Shown piece after piece: positions 33,751 through 44,712 of a stretch of 64,000 nt of DNA. The notes below the pieces were generated by a model. It was not told where the DNA came from. It ran no database searches and saw nothing but the letters and a program-made list of their open reading frames with translations. The translations under genes were made by a program, and so were the position numbers. Origin of the DNA: Bipolaris cookei (Eukaryota > Ascomycota > Dothideomycetes > Pleosporales > Pleosporaceae); contig NRSV01000001.1 in assembly GCA_002286855.1 (NCBI GenBank), positions 434,001-498,000 on the forward strand, given 5' to 3'. The first letter of the stretch is position 1. Each line of letters opens with the position of its first letter.

Positions 33751-36700
33751 AGTAGAGACGCTTATAAGTTCTGAAAGGGAGGGTACTCTGAGAAGTGGAG
33801 GACTGATTAATATCAGAGACTTAAGGCAAGAGGCCCCTTTATATTCTGCTTTTTATTGCTCAGCTGATGTCCAGCATTACCTGCAACCCAGGGTTTCGGT
33901 TTTGGAGAAGTAATGGACATGTCACCTTGCTTGCCCGCTCGTGTAAGCCTCACGATAGCGCATAGTACTCAGGGCTGTGCAACGTCAGCCCCTCTCAATC
34001 CTCTCATGGACAAGATCCATGCGGCACTGCCAGGTTCCTTGTACTTATGGTTTCTTCTGTGTTAGTCTCCTACCGCTTTGTAAGCCTGAACCCTTGTTAA
34101 TTGCTTCATGGACTATGAAGACTTCACCAGCCGGTGACTACTGTGTTCCTTGCGTTTAGAAATTGTACATGCCTATCCGATGTTGGAAAGCATGCCTCTC
34201 AAGCAATCGGTCATATCAATTCCCTTCTGCAGCAGTCAATGGACAGCGCCAGCTACGCCATTATCGGACATCATGATGCCGCTGGCGCTCTAGTTTAGCA
34301 ATAGGGAACCCGGTAACATTCCTGGTTCGCTGTATCCCCTGGCATTGCAGGAGCAGTGGTTTCCAAATTTCATCAAAGCTCATAGGAAACGTGGTCAGCC
34401 CAGCTACGGATTCATGCGTCGTTACTATATGCGGCTTCTAGGGGAAGCTGTCTTCATAGAGGGTGGGGTGGAGTCAGGCGCAACGTAGGTGAGGCACCGC
34501 AGTATACTGCACAGCTTTTCCTGTTCTTTCACTCCTATGAACAATCATACCAGGTAGCCCTGAGACATCAGTTATGCCTCGTTCACGTGATACTCCTGTT
34601 GGTACCAGGCCTCGAACACTAACAGTGAACATGCTCGGCAAGTGAGGCATATCGATTCCGAATCTAGTATATGAGTAGGTGTCTTCCCGTACAGATGCTG
34701 CACAGACCCTCTTTCTTCGATACAATTCGTTCCTTGCCAGCTTTACTCCTTGCTTTTCTATTGGGCTGCTACTGAGCGTGGTGCTCATATATCGCGATGT
34801 CCAGCCTCACAAACCGAACAGGATAGACAAGAGGTTAGGGCACTCCTACTTCTGGGAGAGAATTATGTCTGCTCTCCTCGGCACTTGTCAAGTAGGTTTG
34901 TCAATAGCTGGTATAACTGCAATTGGGTTCGCGCTTCGCTCGAAAGGCGAGATGTATTGGGTCGACATAGCTGTACGATGCAACCTTCAGCTTCTCGCCG
35001 GCACAAATGTAAGAAAATCCAAGTAAACTTTTCGGGCTTGTCAACTTATGGGATAAACAGCTCGCCCGGCTCCTACATGTTTTGATGTTTCCCCGCTGGG
35101 CCACATGGCTGGCATACATGGGCACCATCTTGACGGCGCCGAATATCGTTTATCCTCTAAGATAAGATATGCAACTTCAACTTTTTTATTCTTCTAAGCA
35201 AAACAGAGGCAGCAATACTTGCTCTTCTTACGACTCGGAACCACTTTATCTCCTTGCAGTAGCATCACTCCTATCCTCAGCAATTTCACGTGGTCGGCTA
35301 GAAGATCATGAGAGTTCAGGGTCGGAACAAGACAGCTCGGGATATAAGCAATTGCTAACCGTTTTCATCATCACAAACGCAATTGCGGGGTCATGCCAGT
35401 TGTGTGGAGCCATCGTCATTTACAGTATATCACTCACCGAGAGTGAAATAGAAACTAGCGTATGCCAGAGAATTTATCTAGTAGGTCTTGATCATTGTCG
35501 TTGCGCAAACTGACCGCGGACAGACTTGTACAGTGTCACAGTTGCTGTGTCCTCTCGCTTTCTGCTTAGCTGCAGTTAAGCGCCGAATCATTGAACCTCT
35601 CAAAGCTCTGACGCGCAGAGTACAATCAAAAAATATAGGTGATGGCAATATTGAAGGTGCAATGAGATTGAACAGCCTATAACTAGAACGTTGCGAATTT
35701 CGCACGAAGACAGGCGCAGGAGCTTGGGAAGGCCTTTGTAGTCGACATGGCCGAGTGATATGAATTTGGGCTTGGTCTCAGCTCGGTTTCTTTTTGAAAT
35801 TAGTGACCGGCTGAAAAAGCCTTCAGAAATGGAAGGGGGAAGGGAGGAGGAGGAGGGGTTGGCAGAGCTCACACCGAGATTTGATGGAAGAGTACTGCAA
35901 GTCCTATTACGTCGGCATAATTCAATGTGAAGCCAACAATCACTCTTCGAGCCTGCACAACTCATGCGTCCCGCCCAAAGAGTGGCGATATTGTATGATT
36001 TTGGGACAGATCCATGGATAAACTTCATACTGCTCGAGGGAAGAGACCTCATCACTCACACGCCATGGCGTTAAGACATTCACATCGATGACGGCTGTCT
36101 GTCTTGTGGATCAGACTCGCCGAGCCTTTTACTCGACCAGGAAACACCATCGCAAACTGCGCATTAACATCGACCTGCATAAACGGTTTCCTCACCGCCA
36201 CAAGCCAGAGAGTCGGCTCGGACATCGTCACTCCAGGCTTTCATGCCCGGCCACCAGGGCGTCCAAGCGATTTCGCAAGAACTTCTCACTCCTTCCGCCA
36301 TCTATGTCATTGCGAACTTCTGTAACTTGGGCGGCAGCACAGTACTGTACTGTACTGTAGATCTAAAATCGTAAGAAGGGCCTGGAAAAGTGAGACGGAT
36401 ACGGCCTAAGGGCATCTGCTGGTACCAGTAGCTATGACATCACTTAGCCAGTAAAGGCTCACTTGCGGCTCTGGGCTAAATCCAACCGGTCCATAGCAGG
36501 ACACTGGTTGCGCACTGCACAAAATCAACTTTTGGAAGACTCGAGACATCAGTACAGTCGCTAGCGATTGCAGTTTCACCCCTGCTCACAGCTGCAACAT
36601 CCTTTACGCCAACCTGAAAACAGGGGTGTAACGGCGCAGGCAAGACTAGTCGAAATCAGTATCGGCAGTAGTGTCACTCAGAGGCATATGGGAGTGCGTG

Positions 36701-37678
36701 GGACAACAAATGAGCCTTGATTCGAATAGACACCTATAGGCCTTGTACGAAAGGATATCTAAAAATCTACTGAACAACTATACGAGGTGGCTTTTACTTA
36801 TACCTGCTGATACGGATCCGAATCGGATCTTGTTCGGATCTCGGCTATGGTAGGCTACTTGGTGAGCTGTGAGGTTGACTCGTTACAATATACAACATAA
36901 TACAAGATACTTTCCACACACTAAACTGCTTATAAATGTATAGGAATAGACTGAACGAGGATGGAATGGATGGGCTATTGTGAGTTTCAAATTCTATTGT
37001 GAGTACTGGAATTATATAATCTAGCAGGAAGCCCCTTTGCCGTTAATGCTGGGCGTGATGAAACTTATCTAGTCATTGGCTCACGGTTCTGATTGTCCTT
37101 TCGATTGCGCCACCTCTTTTTAGACTGTAACATCAGACTAGCATATTGTAAACCAACTTTAGGGTGACTCGCTCAGCTTGCTTGAAGGCCGCCTATAAAG
37201 CCTGTTAGATCTTGAATCCTAGCAAATGCTGGGCTGCTCACGTTTAGCATTTAAGAGTGCAAGCAGAGCTCCTCCATGACCCGCCAACATCTTCACAAGT
37301 GGCCTGAGAAGTATCTACACATCCTTCATTCGCTGCTAAATTACAGCACCCTGCATTAACCGTTGCAGCAGTAATGGCAGTTACAAGTATAAAACTGAGG
37401 TACTGTCGAAGCATCTTAGGAATTATTGTTGAGGTAAACGAATTCTGTTGGTATGGTTTGCGTTAGTAGATATTGGGTGAGGAGACTAAGGTGTTTCTAG
37501 ATGGGCTAGAGCTTGAAATATATAGATAGGTCACCTCTTTCTCACTTGGCTCGGAACCTCGCGGACATTGGAGGGCCGACTAATTAGATGCAAATTAATT
37601 AAGTAGGCGAGGATACCATTCTTAGTTTAGTATAGACACATTATTTAGCTTATATATATCTAGTAGATGGAAAACTAT
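33751..37678. other. Gene-poor island sequence with a possible membrane-protein relic
   Basis: Mostly short frames. In 34679-35513 (+) two hydrophobic blocks, LGTCQVGLSIAGITAIGFAL and KQLLTVFIITNAIAGSCQLC, plus a stretch near 35080-35160 (WATWLAYMGTILTAPNIVYP), could be pieces of a multi-span membrane protein. No consistent exon chain or start was found. 36300-37670 is AT-rich with no recognised element. Confidence 0.35.
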
Positions 37679-37783
37679 AGAAATACGCTACTATTACGGA
37701 GAAATACGCTACTATTACGGAGAAATACGCTGCTATTACGGAGAAATACGCTGCTATTACGGAGAAATACGCTGCTATTACGG
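37679..37783. repeat. Tandem repeat, 5 x 21 bp
   Basis: Five perfect-length units of AGAAATACGCTACTATTACGG; the last three have G for A at one position (CTGC). One plus-strand frame is open through the repeat and reads a 7-residue unit EKYA(T/A)IT, closed by stops on both sides. It may be a relic of a coding heptad repeat. Confidence 0.9.
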
Positions 37784-38319
37784 ATCGTGCAAATGTCTAT
37801 TAAACATTAAAAAGACTTGCCCTCTAAGCTACGAGAGCTTACAGCAGGTCTATAAGCCTCAGCTGAGCTCTGCTCTAGCGGCGACTAAGATGCCCATCGT
37901 GAATTAAGTCTATCTTGAAGCCCCGAGCTTGGAAGGGGGATTGGCGTGAGTTTGCCATCTTGAGTGTGACATGTTGCAAACACTAATAAGCAGGTAACTG
38001 TAAGTTCTTAGCACTCGTAGCTCTGGGATACCTCTGAAGCCTAATTTCTAGGAAACACTGTTCTGCCTATCGTTGACTGCAAGACGACTAGCATATCTAT
38101 ACAACTAAGTGAGAAATAAGCCTCTTAGGCCCTAGTAGGCGCAAGCTCTGCATTCTTATGAAGCAGTCCAAAGGTGAGCTCCCGCAATTCTGGGGGACAG
38201 AGAGAAACGCCTAGGGCCTGCGTGTTTCTGATGAAGCAGTGACGAAGAACTGGCTGAGCGAGAGCTTACGGCAGCTCGGTGCTATCGCGGTACATTACGC
38301 AAGACATGCAGACAGCTTA
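37784..38319. other. Unassigned decayed sequence between the tandem repeat and the first pogo element
   Basis: Protein-like fragments interrupted by stops occur near 37800-37870 and 38120-38310 (for example LRKTCRQ at the end), suggesting an older transposon into which or beside which the pogo element inserted. No family is recognised. Confidence 0.35.
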
Positions 38320-38366
38320 ACGTGTTTTATCAATAAGCGGCCCATATCAGTTAGTGGCCCACCTCA
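38320..38366 (+). repeat. Terminal inverted repeat of pogo copy A, left
   Basis: Inverted copy of the right end near 40117-40163, including the blocks GCGGCCCATATCAG and TTAGTGGCCCACC. The two ends differ at a few positions (A/G and T/C). Confidence 0.85.
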
Positions 38367-38444
38367 CCTCGCCTAACACGACGCTCTGCGCAATTGCTCT
38401 ACAACAACGCAATAACATTGGATGAGATTAAGAGATAAAATTAA

Positions 38445-40081
38445 TTATCTAGCTCTACATGAAGTCCGAGTATGTCCTTGAACGTGACACTTCGTACACG
38501 TCGGCGGTGCACGCTGACGTCGCTCACTAGCCTGGCTCTGGCTAGCCTCCATCAACACCTTTTCTGCCTCTGCAGCAACTGCTGAGCCTGCTGCACCTGA
38601 AGAGCGCCTCCACAGGCTATATACTGACGCCGCTGGTCTTGCTTTTGTCATTGGCGCTGATTTTCTACACGTAGCTTCCTATTCTCCTCTGCGAGTATCG
38701 TTGCTGATTGCATTGCAAGCTGAGCGCTTTTAGCGAGCTGGCGTATCACAACGCTTGTTGGGCTCTCTGGCTGGTGGCGCAGTCGCTCTTGGAGATAGCG
38801 TACCTGCTGCTGAAGCTCTGCTACTGTATGTGGTGTCTCTGTCTGTAATGCTGCGTGCGCTGCGATGTTATTATTTGTGGTTGTGTGTGGTGGAGACGGT
38901 GTTATGACTTCTGTAAGCGACGATAGAACGCGATTTGGATAAGGAAGGACAAGGCCTGTCGCTTGGAAACCTGCCTAGATATTCTGCTGCGTGAAAACTG
39001 TCGGCCGGATTCGTGTATAGGCTGCAAGGAAGTCTATCTTGTCAACGTGGTAGACCCCATGCCGGGCGAGCTCCTCAACCTCACGTCCGTACGCGCGCTT
39101 AAGAGGAGAGTAGCAGCTTACATCTAGTGGCTGGAGGAGATGGGAGGTATGATGCGGCATGCAGAGGGTAATAATCTTATTCTCAGCGCAGTACTGGTCA
39201 AACTCTGGTGTAGCGTGGCTGCCGTAGCCGTCTAGGATAAGAAGACGATATACTCCAGCTGTACGAGCCGCTGTATGCTGATTAAAGTGCTTCACCCACT
39301 CTACGCCAAGCTGATCAGTCATCCAGCCATTGTCTGATACTGCAACAGTCCAGTTTGGTGGGAGGCCTTGATACCAGCTGCTCTGGTGGGCCTTACCAAC
39401 CAGGATCACGAACGGTGGTAGACACCAGCCAGATGCGTTAATACACTCAATCGCTGTAACCCACTCACGATTGCCTGGCTGCGCGGCAACTGCCCGACCA
39501 ACTCTATTAGAGCTAGTCACGACTTTTGACGTTGCAGCGACGCCCATAGTAAATCCAGTCTCGTCAAAGTTGTAGATATCTTGATCTAGAACGCCGTACG
39601 TCTGTCGCGTCTCTGCTACTAGCTTAAACCACGCTGCGATTATAGTAGGATCTTCATACTGGACGTGCTGGCTATTAAACTTCCTAGTCTACTTTGTCTG
39701 AAGCTCTGGCTGGCTCTGGATAAAGCGCGACACCCAGCATTTGCCTACAGGCTGTGGAGATGGATCTTGGCCGCGCGCAGCGAGTAGAGCGTTTGCCATT
39801 CGTCGTACATCAATGATATGGGGCGGAAAACCGCGTCGGTCAAGGTCTAGGATCCACTGCACAAGAGATTGCTCTTCAGTAGCTGATAGCTTGCGATTGA
39901 CAGAGGCTGTCTCTGATCGTGGCTGGGTACCGCGGAGGCGTCGTCGCAGCGTTGTTCGTGGAGCGTCGTATAGCAAGGCTGCTTGACGCTGGCTTTTAAT
40001 ACGTTTCTCTTGAAGCGCACGAGATGCTAGAAGAACTCTAGCTTCACGAGAAGTCTGTATAGAGCGTTGTTGTCGCGGCAT
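38445..40081 (-). pseudogene. Pogo-type transposase of copy A, with in-frame stops and a C-terminal zinc knuckle
   Basis: The likely start is ATG 40081 (MPRQQRSIQTSREARVLLAS). Domains in order: HTH psq-like DNA-binding region (KSQRQAALLYDAPRTTLRRR), CENP-B/Tc5-type HTH (SATEEQSLVQWILDLDRRGF), then the DDE_1 catalytic domain with DIYNFDETGFTMGV (first Asp), LLILDGYGSHATPEF (second Asp) and MPHHTSHLLQPLDVSCYSPL (third Asp). Stops: TAG at about 39689 where copy B has Trp, and TAG near 38975 where copy B has Gln; both are C-to-T/G-to-A type. A frame change lies near 38650. The C terminus carries a CCHC knuckle at 38457-38499 (CTKCHVQGHTRTSC), not seen in copy B. Inactive as read. Confidence 0.88.
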
Positions 40082-40116
40082 GGTGGTAGTAGTGTAGAGA
40101 GTCGCGTCAGGTGAGG

Positions 40117-40163
40117 TGGGGTGGGCCACTAACTGATATGGGCCGCTTACTGATAAAACACAT
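40117..40163 (-). repeat. Terminal inverted repeat of pogo copy A, right
   Basis: Reverse complement of the left end; followed directly by the TA target duplication. Confidence 0.85.
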
Positions 40164-40258
40164 TACCTCAGACTTGGCCCTCAGACCGCGATTATTTGGG
40201 CAGCGAGCGGGATCAGTTACTTGATTGGTCCGCACCGACCTCAACCCTTTATTGACTA

Positions 40259-40303
40259 ACGTGGTTCACAAGCGAGCGAGCGTATCCCCACCAGCGCGTC
40301 AAC
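40259..40303 (+). repeat. Terminal inverted repeat of pogo copy B, left
   Basis: 45 bp, perfect inverted match to 42012-42056; preceded by TA. Confidence 0.95.
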
Positions 40304-40670
40304 GTCGAGACGTTATCACGCACTTTTATCACAATCAATAAACTATTACAATATACCAAATTAATTATCAGAATCGCTACAATAACTTGCACTATCTATC
40401 TCAACTACGCTGGTACGAACGTTGTGTCTAGTCTGGTTGCAACGCCCGCATCGCCTCTCTCTTCGACGCACTCTCACCACCACGACTACTACCTGCCTAT
40501 TCAGCTAGTACTTCTTGTACCTCGCCAACATTAAGAGTCTCTTCTGTCCGTACGTATCGCCGCTTGCGGCTCTTGCGCTTTGTTGCTGTATCTAGAGCTG
40601 CTTCAAGGCTACCTGCTTTCTTGCGTAGTAACACCATTTCATGTTCTATCTGTTGCGCACCTTTACTAAG

Positions 40671-41992
40671 CTACGCAATCTTTTCATCTAAAGAGCTTGT
40701 AGAAGACCCAGAACGATTTCTTACTATCTGTCGAATGAGAGTACTTTGAGCCTCGACTTCGCGCGCGTTGCGTGGTGTCTGCGCCTCCCAGGTAGCTGCC
40801 CGTTGTGGTGATTGTTTTGGCGTCTGCACCACCACATCAAGCTTCGATAGCACGGCCTGTGGGTTATGTGGGACTAGACCAGCGCCTCTAAAGCCAGCTT
40901 GGGTATTCTCCTTCGTGAAAGACTGCTCAAAAGCAGTTCTAAAGGCAGGTAGGAAGGTCTCCTTGCTAATATAGTTGGTGCGGTTGCGTGCCAAGCCCGA
41001 GATCACGTCGCCATACTTGCGCTTCAACGGCGAGAAGCAGGCGACGTCAAGAGGCTGCAACAGGTGAGACGAGTGCGCAGGCATGCAGAGAAGAATAATA
41101 TTCTTCTCCTTGCAAAGATCCTGAAAATCGACGGAGCAGTGGCTCTCGTGGCCGTCGATAACGAGCAGTCGATACCCACCTACAGTATGCCTCTTTGTAT
41201 GGGTATCAAAGTGCTCTAACCAGGCAAGAGCAAGCTGATTATTCATCCAGCCATTGGGACTGACTTCAAGGACCCAGTCAGTAGGCAGGTCTTCGAACCA
41301 GACGTCGATAAGCACCTTGCCCGCAAAGATAACGAAGGGGGTAGCCGGCGACCTAACGCGCCTACGCCTTGGATTACAGTAACCCACTGATGGTTGCCTG
41401 GCTGTATCTGCTTCTTTTTGCCATATCCTTCTGAGCCTGTGATAACTGACTGTGATGATATCTTGCCCATCATGAAGCCAGTTTCGTCAAAGTTGTAGAT
41501 ATCGTCGTCTACGATACCCCACTTCTGCTTTGTCGCCTCGACTAGATCGAACCAGCGCTGGATAGCTACTGGATCTTCGCAGGCAGCTCGCTGGTGATCA
41601 TAAGGACGGCTCCAGCGTGTACGGAGCTTAGGGGTTCGCTTAACAAAGTTATCAACCCAGTTCTTGCCAACAGGGTCGCTGGCGCGCTCATGCAGGAGTT
41701 TATCAGCCATTGCTCGAACGTCAGGCTTTGTAGGCGCAAATCCTCGAGTAGACTTTCCGAGAATACGCTCTAATATAGCCTCCTCTTCTAGCTTATTCAG
41801 GCGCTTTGAATTCGGTTCACAGTCGCGTCGAAAGCGTCTCCCGGTGCGTCGATGCTTAAGAGTTGATTCAGGAAGATTATATATTCTAGCAGCACGATAA
41901 CTACTTTGAACGCGTTGAAAATTAATATCAGAAAGAGCAAGCTGTAGATCTGCTTCAGTATATGTAGATTGGGCGTTGTGTTGTTGAGGCAT
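40671..41992 (-). pseudogene. Pogo-type transposase of copy B, single frameshift
   Basis: Starts at ATG 41992 (MPQQHNAQSTYTEADLQLAL). Psq-like HTH (SSYRAARIYNLPESTLKHRR), CENP-B HTH (LNKLEEEAILERILGKSTRG), then DDE_1: DIYNFDETGFMMGK, LLVIDGHESHCSVDF, CMPAHSSHLLQPLDVACFSP. Around 41340 the frame shifts within a short C run (the minus strand reads CTACCCCCTTCG), so the second half continues in another frame to a TAG at 40671; readable coiled-coil-like sequence goes on past that TAG. The first half alone ends at 41243. Compared with copy A, the similarity is that of distinct families. It lacks the terminal zinc knuckle. Confidence 0.9.
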
Positions 41993-42011
41993 CTTGCGTT
42001 TTCGTCTGAAT

Positions 42012-42056
42012 GTTGACGCGCTGGTGGGGATACGCTCGCTCGCTTGTGAACCACGT
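42012..42056 (-). repeat. Terminal inverted repeat of pogo copy B, right
   Basis: Perfect reverse complement of 40259-40303; followed by TA. Confidence 0.95.
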
Positions 42057-43730
42057 TATGCTTGCTCACAGGACTGCCTCCATTACTTATAATACTCGTC
42101 GTATATGGTTCTTCAGCTGTATATTTTCGCCATCATCAAGTATAACCGACTCTTAGATAGATTGCCTGTTGCCACTAGAGCATGTTTCTCCAGAATATTA
42201 GCTCTTTAAGATCTGCCGAACACGATAACCTAGCGACAAAGCCCAATAACACCTGTAGTAAAGCCGATCGTGATTATGATTCAATATCATATGTTTGTTA
42301 ATGCTTCTCAGAATGCGCACAGATGTTTTCGCGAAACTAACCTTGTTGATTAATAAATATATTAGCCGATAAGCTGTTCAAGACGACTAGACTTGATCCC
42401 TGATCACGTCCCTTAACAGTCTATCCAACTGTAAAATGGTTAGTGTGAACATTCAAATATACTATGTTTAGATTCATGGCTATCTCGGTTTTCTGTCGTC
42501 ATTGTAAGTCACATGCATTTATCTACTCATTTTTCAGATCCACATATCTTCAATGCATGATTGCCATAGTGTTCAAAATAAGGATTTCAATCAAAAAGCA
42601 GCGTTACTATTCATGCCACATCTCGATCCACCATGACTCAGACATACAATGGAATAAAATTCCCACGTATGCAGCAATTGTTTAGAATTATCACATGTTA
42701 CATACAGGTCAGACATGGGGGATAAACAACAAAGGAGAAAACTCGCAGCGATCCAACCAGCAGATCCTTCCGGACACCAATTTATCAAGGGCAGGAAAAG
42801 GCGAATACCTATCCCACGCCTCCTTTCTCATCCGACCCTCGAAACAATATGCTTGCACTCGAGCAAACAGTAACATCCTTCCCAACGCACGCGCCACCAG
42901 CCGATGATACGTAACCCCACGCGACGCAACACCAGAACCCGCCGTGCCGACCCCGTCGCATTGTGCGATATGACCAACCTCTGCACCGGAGCTCAAAATG
43001 CATAAGTATGGATGACAGGATTTGCATACATGGCCAAGAACACCCCTCCAGATACGTTACCCACCGAGGCGGGAGAAACTAGTCCTTCAGGATGCTACGT
43101 TCGAGCCCATGATTCGCCGCAGAGTAAATAAAAAATGGGTATTATAAGCAAGGATGTTGCGAACTATTATGTTCCTTGTACGCGCCGCCAGTTGTTGTTG
43201 CTGGCTGCCGCTGTCAATGTGTCAGAAAAACCGCTGTTTAATTTTAAACTTCCGACGTGTGTACTTGGAATAGAATCACAACAAGACTTAAAATCATAGC
43301 GTGTGTTGGGTATGATGGGTGACTAAGGAGTATAAGTGGTAAGTCGGTATGCGGAGGGGTGATTTCTCAAAAGAGTAATTCGATACAGCGTGGGATGCAA
43401 CGTAGGCGAACTTTACTTGGCTGTTTCGCATGGACCGAACGAACAGACAACGGTATATAACGGGCGCATATGTGTAAGGTACGTCACCCTTGCAAAAAAA
43501 AAACGTGTGGGACACCCACGTTGGCGGACCGCATGCTGGCTCGAGACAAGGGGACGCGGGCTGACATCAACAACAGGAAGAGTTGTGCAGATCGATTTTG
43601 AACAGCAAGGTGGTGAGACAACAGTAAACTGACTATTTCTCCATTGAACACAAGTTCTTAGTAATAGTAGATCCCTTCGAAAAAGGGAAGGAGGAAAATT
43701 CGTTTTACATTTTTTTTTGGTTTAGGCACA
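42057..43730. other. AT-rich flank of the transposon island, no gene recognised
   Basis: The right border of the island. Only short unlikely frames are present (42709-42996, 43390-43632). Poly-A/T tracts at 43494-43503 and 43710-43718 lie near the SDR gene 3' end. Confidence 0.5.
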
Positions 43731-44712
43731 TCATCTTACAAACGCACCACCGCCGCTGGCACCGAGCTGGTTGCCTGTCATCCATCCACTCTCCGGTAGG
43801 CAAGCGATTCCGACGATGCCAGCCACTTCCTCCAAGGTACCTGGTCGACCGCCAATCTCGCCCGCTAGCCTGAGCATATCTTCAGAGTCTACACCGGGTC
43901 GTTCCTTGGCCAGCGGAATCAAAGCATTGTACATTCTCAGTGCTTGCCTCGGGGCCTCGGGGAGTCCGTTGAGTAGACCAGTGTCCATGGGCCCAGGAGA
44001 GACGCTGTTGACGGTGCAGCGCTCGGCGAGCTCACGTGCCCAAACACGGGTCATGGCTTCAATGGCGCCCTTGGTGCCAGCGTAGGAAGTCTGCTGGATA
44101 AGACCCCATGTCGTGGTTGCGGACGAGATGTTGACGATTCTGCCTGATCGATCATGAGGAAGGTAGGGAAACGCTGCTTTGATAAGTAGTGCGGGTGCTT
44201 TGCAGTTGAGGTTGAATGTCTGGTCCCATAGCTCCACGTCAAGCTCTTGGATAGGCTGGGAATTCACAAGTGCCGCATTGTTGATAATGATGTCGATCTG
44301 GAAGCTGGGGGTTGAAGAGGGGTCGGTAAAGTGCTTCTTTGCGGCCTCGACAAGGGCTGCAGGGGCCGAGGGGTCGAGCAAGTCAGCACGCACAGGGAGC
44401 GCCTTCACGTTGTATGTTTTGGATAGATGAGCTGCGAGATCAGCAGCAGTCTGGTCCGAAGCTGAAGTTGCGTAGTTGATGACCACGTTTGAACCACGTT
44501 CGGCAAGGTGTTTTGCGACTGCTGCACCGAAACCTAAAGTGAGGGAAAGTTTGTCAGTGCTCGGTCTCATGACGCATATCGTCATGAAGAGACGACATCA
44601 GTGACTTTGCGGTCACATCACACTTACTCCTTGAAGATCCAGTGACAATGGCAAGTTTGCCTTCGAATACCCTTGCAGGTGCCGTGTCTTCAAGAGTCCT
44701 TGCTGGTGCCAT
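43731..44712 (-). CDS. Short-chain dehydrogenase/reductase (SDR), classical type
   Basis: Complement of 44628..44712 and 43731..44533; intron 44534-44627 (GTAAGT to CTTTAG); 295 aa. The first exon supplies the start of the Rossmann fold (FEGKLAIVTGSSR), and splicing continues SFGAAVAKHLAERGSNVVIN. Classical SDR motifs: IIINNAAL (NNAG-like), IVNISSA with the catalytic Ser, YAGTKGA (YxxxK) and SVSPGPMDTGLL after the active site. The C-terminal ESGWMTGNQLGASGGG is usual. The cofactor is NAD(P)H; the substrate cannot be read. The glycine motif is TGSSRSFG, with Ser at the second conserved Gly. No signal peptide. It faces the rhodopsin-domain gene across 1.5 kb. Secondary-metabolic or general reductase roles are both possible. 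Confidence 0.9.

Larger units (their letters stand above)
38320..40163 (-). mobile_element. Pogo/Fot1-type DNA transposon, copy A (broken)
   Basis: 1844 bp, flanked by TA on both sides (38318-38319 and 40164-40165). Terminal inverted repeats of about 45-50 bp, nearly perfect, starting AC/ATGTGTTTTATCA-TAAGCGG. It contains one transposase gene on the minus strand with several nonsense changes. Size, TA duplication, TIRs and the DDE transposase together define a Tc1/mariner-superfamily pogo-like element. Confidence 0.92.
40259..42056 (-). mobile_element. Pogo/Fot1-type DNA transposon, copy B (a different family, broken)
   Basis: 1798 bp with TA on both sides (40257-40258 and 42057-42058). TIRs of 45 bp are identical: 40259-40303 and 42012-42056, starting ACGTGGTTCACAAGCGAGCG. 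Only 95 bp separate it from copy A. The transposase is on the minus strand with a frameshift. Perfect TIRs suggest that this insertion is younger than copy A. Confidence 0.93.

Noticed and set aside
37679..37783. Possible CRISPR-like array
   Set aside because: The units are contiguous without spacers and the genome is eukaryotic; it is a plain tandem repeat.
43731..44585. SDR frame starting with MTICVMRPSTDK
   Set aside because: That N terminus is intron sequence; splicing to 44628-44712 restores the Rossmann start.
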